Shown: in pieces, positions 10,526 through 20,433 of the stretch
How the letters are laid out: the number at the start of each line of letters is the position of its first letter
How positions within the stretch are numbered: position 1 is the stretch's first letter
DNA from: Exobasidium rhododendri
Taxonomy: Eukaryota; Basidiomycota; Exobasidiomycetes; Exobasidiales; Exobasidiaceae
Length of the DNA stretch: 64,000 bases
Reading direction: 5' to 3'
Assembly (NCBI GenBank): GCA_026210745.1
Contig: CP110630.1
Span: 1,178,001-1,242,000 of the forward strand
Notes under the pieces: generated by a model
The model's input: only the letters and a program-made list of their open reading frames with translations
Told to the model about the DNA's origin: nothing
Database searches by the model: none
Translations under genes and position numbers: made by a program

Positions 10526-10747
10526 TGGTGATGAGCCGCTTAGGGACCCCATCCAATGCACGAGAGGGCGTCCAATCAGTGGTAGCAATGTTGATCTTGC
10601 AGTGCGCTTCTTCTTTCCTCGGATGTATTCGCAAGCACTCTCACGACCGTTCAAAAGGAATACATTTGATAGACAGTGCAACATTGCTCTGCTTTCCAAG
10701 CCAATCTCATTCTGTCTACATGCGGGTGCCTTTACTGGCCATCTTAA

Positions 10748-10908
10748 GCAGCTCTTCTTCACTCTCGATGATCATCGAGTAGTAGATGCCACCGGCTTTA
10801 TTTATGTATATCATTATCTCCCGAAATTAGACTGCTGCAATTAGATAAACAGTGTCTTCTGCCCCTGCTTCCGAAGCATATAGGAGCAGTAGACGTGCGT
10901 ATTTAGCG
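10748..10908 (+). repeat. Dispersed direct repeat A, copy 2 (decayed MST1 3' end)
   Basis: Matches 4478-4638 in the same orientation. The part matching the MST1 C-terminus has lost the stop (GTAGTAGAT read in frame as V-V-D) and is not attached to a synthetase body, so it is a non-functional gene fragment. It lies on the left side of the HNH-like gene. Confidence 0.85.
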
Positions 10909-11109
10909 TGTGTGTTTGCCTGTCCCTATTCCGACCTTCGAGCTTCGAGCTTCGAGTGCCGCGCAGCGCGACAATGAACAGTTCACTCCTTTAGCGCGAA
11001 AAAGTGCGAATTGGCTGTACGCGTAGCAAAGTCAAAACCCGAGCTCTTTGCTCACGACCACCATCTCGTCTTCGAGACACATGCACCCCCTGCATGTTGG
11101 ACTTGGCTG

Positions 11110-11131
11110 TTGGGTTCTGCGCAGAACCCAA
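11110..11131. repeat. 22-bp perfect palindrome
   Basis: TTGGGTTCTGC is followed directly by its exact reverse complement with no spacer. It lies in the non-coding left flank of the HNH-like gene, about 550 bp upstream of its start. Confidence 0.9.
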
Positions 11132-11681
11132 TTGTTACTTTTTACTCTTCCTCGCAACTGTCTGGACAGGTGCTTTTAACAAAAGACTCTAAGTAACGAC
11201 TCGAATCATCTTTCTATTCCTCTGCCACCCCCTTTTCCCCCCTTTCCCCCCTTTTCTTTCACTGCAGATCAACTTCGCTTCTACCAAGGTTGCGACCCTG
11301 TGTCGCAAGCCATGCCTCTAAACAGTAAGGCGAATACACTCGGATTGCAAACATTTCATTGGCTCGACTGATTCTTTTACAGGCAAGATGGGGCTTGGGT
11401 CGGAGCAGCGACAACGACAAGTGATATCCACTCGACAGCACTCTCGCGAGAGAAGAGCAAAGGCAGGTAAGATGAGATGCAGCGTGTGGGCATCTTCGGA
11501 GAGGGGAGAGAGGGGGGGGGCATGAGTGACCATGCAACGTCGCCGCTTTATAAATGTGCCCCCCTCAGAACCCTCTCCTTTGTCCCCTCCCTCTCTCGAT
11601 CTTTCCCTTTCCGTCTTTTTCCCACAATGCTCGTTCGCCCGTTCCGCATCCTTATTCTTTCGCATAATAACTTATGCCAGC

Positions 11682-14106
11682 ATGACTCCGTCACCGTCAA
11701 GCACTTCGAAGCCAGTTCTCTTACGGAAGGACTTGCTGAAAAACATCATTGTACAGACAGGCTGTTTGGAACACAGTGACCCGATGAAGTGGGCTGTTGT
11801 CTTTCACCCACATTCAAGCTGGCTTTTCTATTGGAGCTGCCAAGGAAACTTGACTAGTCACAATATTAGTTGTAGAAAAGCCGGTCCCGAGATCTACGCA
11901 AACTTCAAACATGCGAACGCCAAGAAGTTTGCAGGTCATATGGCTCATCTTCAAGCCTACTTGATGAGACTCTCGATGGATGACGGAAAAGCTGAATCTG
12001 ATTGGCTAACATTGCTATCAGAAACCATGACAAGATATTCGTTCACCCTAATCTGGGATGTAGTGTTGCTAGATAGATCATTCCACAAACAGTGGGGTAA
12101 GTTCAGGCGGGGATTCTGTTAGGCGCCACTGAACCGTTCGTATTTCTCTACCGCAGATAACTTTAAAGCCGAGGATCTACCGGATGCTATCGTAGCTATT
12201 CTGAAGAGAGTGAAGAGAACAAAGATTTCGCACTTGCGGGAGAGAGCTCGGAACTTCCCAGCAAGTAGAGCTCTTGTCGATAAGATGGATAAATACTACG
12301 ACACACCAAAATCGGAGCGACCCGGGGATTCGCCATTCGACAATTACGCATTCCCAGTGTTCAAAGTGCCGAAGATACACAAGAAGATTGACGACAATCC
12401 AGGTCAAGAGAAAAACAAAGAGCAAAGTCTACGAGACAGCTGGAGACAAGATATAATAGACAAAAGAACAGAGTTGGTGAGTGAATTTAATGTCGTTTAA
12501 TGCTGGGTGCTGACGAGCAACGACAGCACCGTGCTGTCGAGTCTCTGTCTCCTAGTCAACGACTTGCAGCAATGTTACACAATTATACCAGTTTCCAACT
12601 TCCCATCATCGTGGACGGCCTCTTCAGCAGATCTTTCAACAGACCACCTGGCACAGCTTTCGCCACGGGTTACAGTCAAGCTGAACTAGCTAGCATCGTT
12701 ATCAGACTTGAGCTGATTCCTCTCGATGTCAATCTAGCTACGCTTGATTGGCAAAATGAACTTTCTGGAAGCGAAGTGGCGAAATACAATCAAGCTTACG
12801 ATATCCACCGTGAAAGAACAAGGATCAATTTCGCACAGTACGATGCAGCAGGACTGTGTAACAGAAGCGATTGTCAAGAAGCTAGATATCTCAAGTAAGT
12901 TATAGAGACTGGTAGTGTGTTTACCAGGCTGACATGGCGCTGTGCTTTCTCGTTCACAGTAAAGACTACTGTCAGGAGCATCTCCCTTTGTATCGCAAGG
13001 CTTTGATGACGTCCAGAACGGCTACAGTTAAGAATAAAGTTCGCAAAGCCGCCTACCGGGAGAACAGAAGGGATCAAGAATCGCTCCAGAGGCTCTACCT
13101 TCAATACTGCGAACTTCTCGATTTACAAGAGGAGCGGTGCAATGCTTGCGAAGCCTTATTGGATCTACGATCCTGCGTTCGACATGTCACCGACGAGGAT
13201 CGAGAAGAAAGTCGCTGTAATGTCAACCGAGCAAGTTTGGATAGGATCATTCCATTTTCCAGCGGCGGATCATACTTTGACGCTGGAAATGTACAACTTC
13301 TGTGCATTGGATGTCAGATGATCAAATGCTCTTTACCGTGGAGCAATTTCTTGTTCCTTACTGCCGATTTCGCCAAACTCAAGCTGACCGTCGATCCAAG
13401 TACTCGACTTCTGCTTCCAGTGCCAAGAGAAAGCAAGGCTGTGACCAGTAAAGACACACAGATCTACATCCGCCCGTGGACTTCCGTAAAACTTGGACAG
13501 ATTCGTAGTATTCAGTTTACAGCGATCAAGAATCCTGCTCGCAAATACAAGAATTGTGATCTCACACGAGAGCAGCTTGAGCAGCTTGTCAAGAGTGTTT
13601 GGATTGGAGATGGGAGCGGGAAAGTGTACGATGCTACTGGGCTGCCGATCGCTCTCGCGCTCTGTGGATTAGATCGCATCGACCCAGACGGTCATTACAC
13701 TATCAGCAACGTACGAATACTCTATACCGGCTTCAATCTATTGCGCAATGACTCCCCGCACGACATGAGAATAGTCAATGCACACAAGAACATCATCAGG
13801 TCCGAGAAGATCAAAAGATTGGCGATTGAAGCGTCTGAGAAGAATGTGGACAATCCAAGCAGCTGTCAAGTATCGAGCGCAGAAGAGATGACGGGAATCT
13901 TGGAGAAGATCGGCAGAGTGAGAGATAGCTGGGCCATGGAATTGAGGGACGAAGAGGGAGAGGAAGAAATCATCGCATCGGAATCGCACCACAAAAGAGA
14001 AGCAGTGGAAGGACCAGAAGCAGGCCCAAGCAAGGCACGCAAGAGCGAAGCACCAAAGTACTTTGCCATCTTCAACAGGGGCACCAAGGCAAAGCGAGAT
14101 ACCTGA
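11682..14106 (+). CDS. Protein with two HNH-like zinc/nuclease modules
   Basis: I do not recognise a named family. Four exons (11682-12096, 12157-12476, 12527-12894, 12960-14106) give 749 residues with all splice phases consistent. Residues 356-375 form a C-x4-C-x10-C-x2-H zinc-type cluster that spans the third intron. Module 1 (about 428-490) has C428/C431, then SLDRI (460-464), GNVQLLC (477-483) and C483/C486 with K490. Module 2 (about 591-632) repeats the order: YDATGLP, GLDRID (604-609), Y614, SNVR (617-620) and N627, but lacks the cysteine pairs. The DRI(D)...G-x-Y...NV pattern is that of HNH-fold endonucleases. The C-terminus is acidic, then basic (about 700-749). An in-frame ATG at 11532 could extend the N-terminus through C/T-rich, leader-like sequence; I prefer 11682. 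Fragments of neighbouring genes lie on both sides. Confidence 0.7.
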
Positions 14107-14182
14107 GTCGATATAGCGTCATGACAGGCCTACATCCGAAAGGCGCGATGAGCGTGATGATACTGTGTGCGCAACCGTCCAT

Positions 14183-14254
14183 CTCTCCCTCTCTCCCTCT
14201 CTCCCTCTCTCCCTCTCTCCCTCTCTCCCTCTCTCCCTCTCTCCCTCTCTCCCT
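14183..14254 (+). repeat. Microsatellite, period 8 (CTCTCCCT)n
   Basis: Nine or so near-perfect tandem copies of an 8-bp pyrimidine unit immediately precede the NOX-derived fragment. Confidence 0.95.
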
Positions 14255-14262
14255 TCGCTTCA

Positions 14263-14368
14263 CTAGGTTGTTCCAATGGCATCTTTTCAAGGCGCCTACC
14301 ACTGCAGAAGATCACACCACCATTCACATTCGAGCCAGCGCAGATCAATGGACAAGGTCTCATACAAC
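14263..14368 (+). pseudogene. Fragment of the NADPH oxidase FAD-binding region
   Basis: About 106 bp matching 7226-7333 of the NADPH oxidase gene (exon 5), in the same orientation and at roughly 80% identity by eye. The parent segment encodes the stretch around HPFT and WTRSLY. No oxidase sequence exists on either side: a microsatellite abuts it on the left and inverted repeat C on the right, so it cannot be functional. The frame is disturbed and the catalytic parts are missing. Confidence 0.85.
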
Positions 14369-14594
14369 AGTCGTACTACAAGATCGCCCGATGAATTGTC
14401 AGGCTCGTCATGAGAAGACCATGTGGGTGGGCGGGGTCCTTGCCTGGAATTGAAAGGGGAGAAACAGTGTCCGCTCGGCGAATTTGAACAGAGACTTCGA
14501 TATCGCACGTCCTGCCCTTCGCCACCGCATGTTCTTTCTCATGGAAGGGTCTTCCAGATTGACTACTAGATTCCGCTGTTACATCAAGCACCTG
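14369..14594 (-). repeat. Dispersed inverted repeat C, copy 2
   Basis: Reverse-complement match to 4676-4907. It joins the NOX fragment directly, so pieces that are about 2.3 kb apart at the source are adjacent here and one has been inverted. About 170 bp of unassigned sequence follow before the BTA1 stop. Confidence 0.8.
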
Positions 14595-14762
14595 CCTTCG
14601 GGATGGAAAAAGCTGGACCAGTGCCGACAACGGACTGACAAGATACACCTTTCCTTCGCCTCCGATACCACGCATGGCCACTGCTCATTAAAGCTTCGTT
14701 GCATTCGACCAGGACACTTTCACATCATTGATTCATTTCCACATCTGATTCTCTCGGGCTCA

Positions 14763-17680
14763 TTACATGCGGGTGGCTTTCCAGCAACTTGCATAGAAAT
14801 TTACCAGATCGATACTCTTGCCTGTCTCTCGAATGTGGATCACCTCTACTGTGAAACCGAATTTTTCGAAGTTCTTATTGTACCAAGGCACTTTGGCAGC
14901 ACTTCTCCAGAACACGGTGCCACCAGGAGATATAACTCTGGCGAGTTCAATGATCTCTTCGTCCAGTGCACTGATCAATACGTCATCTTTTCTTCCAGGA
15001 TCGAACCAGTCGATGTGGTCCATAAGGACTGCCCTGGTCAAGCTGTTGTCCTGAAGTCCGCGCAGCACGTTCACGATGGAGTCGGTGTGCAGTCGCAACA
15101 CGTCCAAGAGTTTTGCGTCGTCTTGCTTGAGCTTCTTGTACGATTCCTTTTTGAGATAAAGCGGACTACTGTCCTTGGAGTAATTGCCTTGGAGACACAG
15201 CTTGTAGTGGTAATTTTCGTTTCGAAGTAGCGCTCGACTGGGCATACTGTCCAGTGTGTCGATGGCGTACTGCTCTACGGTGATTCCTTCGTTTCGGAAG
15301 CAATTGTACTGGTTGATCGGCACGCCAAGAGCGTTCCACAGGAAGGCCGGGTTGCTGAAAAACAGTCTGATCATCCTCTTGTTGATCATGGTCGATCGTA
15401 GATGCTTGTCCCAAATGTCTTGTTGCTCTTGCAGTGTCTCGGCGGTACAGAATGCATCGACATGCTTCCTGACCCGCGCCAGGGTGAAAGCCACCTTTGC
15501 CAATCGAAGTGCATGACCAGTGTAGCCGCGGAAGTAAAAGGCCTTGTCAAAGTAGTGGTTGTTCAGGCGCCAGAATTGGTACGCATGGGAGGAAAGGTAC
15601 GGTGAGATCTTGCTCTCGAGTAGTTCGGGGAAGCGTTCGTTTTTTCCTTCTCCGAATAATGACCAGAACTCGTCATACTCCAGCGAGGCGATGCAGGCCA
15701 GTTTCAGCTCGAGGAGATGTCCTTGACAAGCGTTCATGTCAACGCAGTGGATCCGTCGAGGTTCGGCAGCTATAGCGTAGTGAAGCGCATTATCGCCGGC
15801 AGAAGTGATGCACAAGACCGAATCCTCCTTTCCGATGTTGAAGTATTGCATATCAACGTAGGGATCCTCCCAGGTAAAGCCGTAGATGAACGACCGAAAG
15901 CTGGCAAATTCGGGGTCGACTGGGGGAGCAGGAAAAGGTTACGTTAGTAATTATATCGTCAAATATGATCTGCCAAACACTAACCGTACGGGAGACGCCA
16001 CTGTCTCTTTTGGTAATGGAAGGAGCTCAAGGGTACATGAGGACCCAAGTCCAAGCGAATGGCCGAATTGGTGGACGACATGGATTCATTCTCGGATCCG
16101 CGACGCTTGACTACGGTGGAGATGTCCGACAGCGAATTCGAGTGAGCGCTCGAGCTGGCCAAATCCATCTGTGACTTCTCATCGCTTTGCTGTGCTTTTT
16201 GTGTCATTAAAAGGTGAGAGAAGGAGAGTTCTGGAAAGGAAGGAGGCACGATGACTCGATTACCGGCTTCCACCTCAAAGGCCTGGATGGCATTGGTGGT
16301 GTCCCTCTGACGCGAGCAGCCGATCCAGATGTAATAAGGGCTGTGGAGAAGATTCCGATCAGCAAGGAAGTCCTGGCCTGAAGAGTGACATCTGCGCCAC
16401 ACTCACATCCGAACGATGAAAGGAACGATGAAGTTGTTCCTGCCGTTGAAGCACTTGATCGTGCCAAACTTGTACTCGAGGTAGTCTGAACGCGCGCGCG
16501 CGAGAAACCAACCATTCACAAACGTTAGCCAGGTCTTGGCTCTCTTCTACACTCGAACTCCGGCATTGCCATACTCACCTCTTCGAGCGGGATGCAACTC
16601 TACGTGATCGAACGAGAACCAGTGGCTCCAGAAGAATCGACTGAGCCAGCCACAATGGCGACTCGAGTCACCACCAATGTGAGCACTCTTGTCACCCGAC
16701 GAACGGCTTCGATCTGAGACGTAAAAGTCGACCACGCCGAAGATTCCAGTGTCTGGGTCGAGAAAATCATTGATGCGATCCAGGACGGCGTAGAAAGGGG
16801 GGATCTGTCGTGCCATGCTTTGTGAGCAGAGATGTCGCCTTCTCCACACTATGCTTGACAATTACTCACCATGGAGATACTGTAGCTGCAAGTAAACAAG
16901 TCAACTTTCTGATCCTGTCCCAGCCCAGGCAAGTGAAACTCCTTTGCATCCTGGCACAACACCTGAACATTCTTGAAACCACGAGCAGTAAATCTTTGAC
17001 GGGCCACTTCCAACAGCGGTTCACACAAGTCAATCAGATAGATTTGCGAAAGCTGGTCCAAGGGAAAGTACTCGGACATTTGCTCGATGTTCCAGCCTGG
17101 CCAGAGACGTCACGCAGTTTCATCAGAACGTGCATCCACCGATCCCCTCTTCACCCTTCCTCTCCACTCACCCGTACCGCCACCGATATCCACCCAGACG
17201 AGTGGTTTTCCAGGGTTGATCTTTTGCTGGTCACGGAGCTGTGCAGCTGCCAGTCTGTGAAAAGCGTAACGGTAATGAGGCGGTAGGAAATCTATCAAGA
17301 TACACGCTCCAAACTCACTTGAGCAAGGTTCGGCGGCCTCTCAAAAGGCTACTACGGGTCGAGTCGTACACTGCAGAAAGGTCAGCGGGTCAGTATCCCC
17401 GTCTAGCCAGCGCTTCACCGGGATTCCTTCGCTCACCAACGGCTTGATTCTGATAGAATTTGTCCAGTCGCTCGCCTTGGTTGGCGACTTTACCGATCGG
17501 TTGTATGAAGCAATTGTAGGCAAAGACGAGGATGGTGCGAAGACCGGGGACGAAACGAAGCAGACACGCACAGAATAGAGCAATACTGCCGAGCAAAAGG
17601 GCTACTTTCACAGGATACGGGGCATGGCGAGCATACAGCGGGAGGACGCCTTCAGCAGTCATTGGGCTTGAACTGGACAT
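14763..17680 (-). CDS. BTA1: Betaine lipid synthase (DGTS synthesis)
   Basis: Eight exons (17680-17437, 17370-17319, 17254-17172, 17096-16870, 16804-16579, 16485-16407, 16340-15985, 15919-14763) give 807 residues. BTA1 makes the phosphorus-free lipid DGTS: one half moves the 3-amino-3-carboxypropyl group from S-adenosylmethionine to diacylglycerol, the other trimethylates the amine. A hydrophobic segment is at about residues 24-45. The N-terminal methyltransferase half has motif I VDIGGGTG (about 120-127) and IYLIDLCEPLLEVA. The C-terminal half is the BtaA-like (DUF3419) domain, with SAGDNALHYA and a late SPGGTVFWRSA block. This BtaB-then-BtaA order is the fungal arrangement. A Ser-rich insertion sits near residues 340-390. 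DGTS often replaces phosphatidylcholine when phosphate is short; no regulatory site for that was recognised here. Confidence 0.93.
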
Positions 17681-18858
17681 GATAAGCTCTCCTTTTTTAC
17701 CTTGCTATGAAGGGTGGTCAGGAGGTTCAGGGACGGAAGCGGGCCAGATGGTAGGTGAGGAAGAGAGAGAGAAAGACGGAAGACCGCTGGAGGATTTGAT
17801 GAACTGGGGACTCTGAGAAGAAAGCGGACAACCTCTGACACGGATGTGCTCCCCCACTGAATTATGCAAACGACCGAGCTCTTGCAACTACAAAAGCTAG
17901 CTCATGCCCCCCCCCCTTTTCACCGTCTACTCCGCCCATAATTTCTTGTCCTCGTCTTGTAGCGGGCATCTGTGTTTCTTATTCAGGTCTACTCTCTGAC
18001 AAAGAGAAACGAGAAGGGGAAGAGGAGGATGTATGTGATAGAAAGACATAAACTCTTATTCGCTCGCGCACGGCCCACTTTGGTGTAAGCGCACAACTCT
18101 AAAAATACAGAAAGTTGAGAAGGGGGGGGGAATTGAGTGCACTTCTCCTTGGGCTGGCTATGTCGACAGTTCCCTTCAATCTAATCTGTCTTGCCGACGT
18201 ACATCAGAAGGGCACTAGAAGAATGTTAGTCTTCCACCATTGAGTGAGCTCCTCCTTCGTTGTTGTCTATAGAGGAAACGGTAATGCGAAATACAAAGGG
18301 GAGGCAGACGCAACGGAGGCTTTTCGAGCGGGGAGCGAACGTGGAGATGCGGTATTGAACGTGGACACGACCGATTGTCAATCAGAGTTTGTATACACGA
18401 TTCTCACGCGGAGGAAGAGGGAAGGTGGGAAGCGCCGCTGCTTGATCTCAATTCTCCCCATCTGCTCTGATAATGGAGCCCGAGAAGAAGAGTAGACGGG
18501 CGCTGGGGTCATGGACTTTATTGTAGCTGATGCGAGTCGCTTACATAAGAGAGTGTTCCTCTCCATGTGATTCTCTTTCACTCTACTCTCCCACGGCGAG
18601 GACTGATGACACCTTTTGTGCAGGAGGAAGCGATACCCGAGATCCGCTGTATGCTCTTGGATGGCTGCACTTCGTCTGACGATCTTGTGTTGCCAAGAGC
18701 GTATCGTGCAAAACCATCGATAAGGACGAAGGTTGATTACGTCCCCAGACTATGTTGACCATCTTGAACACCCCTCTCGGCCGAGACAGCTCTGATCTGT
18801 GTGTTGCCTTCCAAAAGTCCGGCGCTACTGACGCTGTGCATGCTTTGCGCTCACCTCG
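17681..18858. other. Divergent intergenic region, no gene supported
   Basis: About 1.2 kb between the BTA1 and PRCC-like starts. It has G- and C-runs (C9 near 17910, G9 near 18122) and C/T-rich tracts. On the minus strand near 18190-18270 there are exon-like stretches next to possible splice sites, but no start, conserved motif or continuous frame, so I call nothing. Confidence 0.4.
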
Positions 18859-20145
18859 ATGGCGCTCGTCAGTGGCTACGATTCCGATTCTGACTCAGAA
18901 AGTGAATCTGCAGCTCCAACCACTCTGCGAGGCTTGTCCAGCCTTCTTCCGCCTCCTTCAGCTTCATCCAAAGCAGCTGCCACACAGTCCGTGGGCCTGC
19001 AGCCATCCACTTCTAATTCAACTTCGAGCGCCAAAGTGGTTCTGAAGCCAGTGAAGAAGCGTCAGATCAAGATTGACGCTCTAGATTTCATCCCAAGCGA
19101 TAATGATGATGATGATCCTGTCGCCAAGCGATCAAAGCTCGCCGCCCCAAAACAAAACGGGGGCAATGGGTTGCATTCCCTTCTTGGACTTTTGCCTGCC
19201 CCAAAGCAGAGTGGCCCACCTCCTCCTGTCAATGAACAGAATGAGGAGAAGACACAAGCAAACAATATGGGGATAGCTAGCAATTCCGAAGGAAGGTTAC
19301 AGCTCAACAATAGCGCAGGTGAAAAGGGGAAGACGAAAGGGAACAACGACTTTCGTGCCATGCTGGGTCTGAAGCCGAGCTCTCTCCCAGCAAAGCCGAG
19401 AGCAGTGCCGAATAGTATAGAAACTAGCAGGGGCAAGGCAGATCCAGTAGCAACAACAGAGGCTACAGTCAGAGAGATCTCTCCCTCCGCCTCACCTAAT
19501 GTGACTGCCGACTTTTTCTCGCTCGAGACGAGACGATCCTCTGCTCAAACACCTTCCCTCGACTCGAGAGTTGCTTCCTCTATCTCGACTGCACCTATCA
19601 TCGAAGGCGAGGAGGAGGAGGAAGAAAGACGTCAGGAGGAATTGCAGGCTGCTATACTGCAGGAGCAATACAAGGGATGGCAGCAAGGACCGGACGGGAG
19701 CTGGTTTCCAGTCACTCCTGAAGCACATGCTGCCTACAATCAGCATCTCTCTACACAAGTACGCAATCAGAACCACCTGCTGCAAGAACGACCGGCTGAT
19801 ATGCAATATAGTGATCTCAATGCCATCCAGTCCATTGACGCCAATGCTGGTCGAGATTCCTGGCTTTCCAGGCCATCGAGTCAAGTGGACTCTGCTGCGA
19901 TGGGCTTGGATCGCAAATATGCCTTGGCAGCAGCGAGTATGGCCATGCCGGAACAAGGTATTCCTCTAGTTGACCAAGACGAAGAAGTAAAGGCGATGGA
20001 CAAGAAAACCAACTTTAGGGCAGAACGAAAAGGTCAATTGAGCAGTTTGATAGCACAAGCTGAAGAAAGTAAAGAAAAGCTAGAAGAGCGCTGGAGCAAA
20101 GGAAAAGACGGCCGAAACACAGCCAAAGCAAAATACGGCTTCTGA
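18859..20145 (+). CDS. PRCC-family spliceosome-associated protein
   Basis: Single-exon 428-residue protein. PRCC homologues bind splicing factors; the family's C-terminal domain is conserved from fungi to humans. Seen here: an acidic Ser/Asp start (YDSDSDSESE), a basic VKKRQIKIDALDF block, a short FRAMLGL segment near residue 165, a QEQYKGWQQGPDGSWFPVT block near 270, and the diagnostic end, in which NFRAERKGQLSSLIAQAEE leads to a terminal KAKYGF. The middle is low complexity. The start ATG is the first in frame. Confidence 0.85.
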   Translation: MALVSGYDSDSDSESESAAPTTLRGLSSLLPPPSASSKAAATQSVGLQPSTSNSTSSAKVVLKPVKKRQIKIDALDFIPSDNDDDDPVAKRSKLAAPKQNGGNGLHSLLGLLPAPKQSGPPPPVNEQNEEKTQANNMGIASNSEGRLQLNNSAGEKGKTKGNNDFRAMLGLKPSSLPAKPRAVPNSIETSRGKADPVATTEATVREISPSASPNVTADFFSLETRRSSAQTPSLDSRVASSISTAPIIEGEEEEEERRQEELQAAILQEQYKGWQQGPDGSWFPVTPEAHAAYNQHLSTQVRNQNHLLQERPADMQYSDLNAIQSIDANAGRDSWLSRPSSQVDSAAMGLDRKYALAAASMAMPEQGIPLVDQDEEVKAMDKKTNFRAERKGQLSSLIAQAEESKEKLEERWSKGKDGRNTAKAKYGF

Positions 20146-20295
20146 TGTGTTGTTACCTGTATAGTGTATCAATATCCCCTCAAACCCCCACCCCCTTCAC
20201 ATACCCCAATTGTACTATTATAATGCATCGATGCCGCCTCCGTCCTTGACGTGCAGTTGATCACACAAGAGCAGCGATCATCATCATCAAGCAAG

Positions 20296-20307
20296 CACGT
20301 GACGCGC
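20296..20307 (+). promoter_or_regulatory. CACGTGACGCGC element upstream of MRP51
   Basis: An E-box/Cbf1-type palindrome CACGTG with the same 6-bp extension as at 23242-23253. It lies about 130 bp before the MRP51 start. A bHLH-factor site is inferred. Confidence 0.5.
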
Positions 20308-20433
20308 TGCAAGGATTGGTGCATTTTTGCCGCCCTCCGAGTCCCTCCCCTCGCTCGCTCTCGCAATCATCCTCTGTTTGCAGAAGCAGACAAAAGCCTG
20401 GCTGGGCAGTTCCATAGCGCTCAAGTCCGAAGA

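Larger units (their letters stand above)
10526..11681. other. Left flank of the accessory island
   Basis: About 1.15 kb with no supportable gene. It contains repeat A copy 2 (10748-10908), three tandem CTTCGAG heptamers (10936-10956), a 22-bp perfect palindrome (11110-11131) and long C/T-rich tracts (about 11225-11255 and 11570-11630) just upstream of the HNH-like gene. Confidence 0.6.

Noticed and set aside
10716-10745. Short similarity to the BTA1 3' end (14763-14790), shared ACATGCGGGTG core
   Set aside because: Only about 25 bases with several mismatches; too short to call a third neighbour-gene fragment.
14121-14453. Open frames over the (CTCTCCCT)n tract
   Set aside because: Periodic DNA stays open in several frames on both strands; no protein is implied.
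18100-18300. Possible last exon(s) of a small minus-strand gene between BTA1 and the PRCC-like gene
   Set aside because: Exon-like ends next to splice-like sites, but no start, no continuous frame and no recognisable motif.
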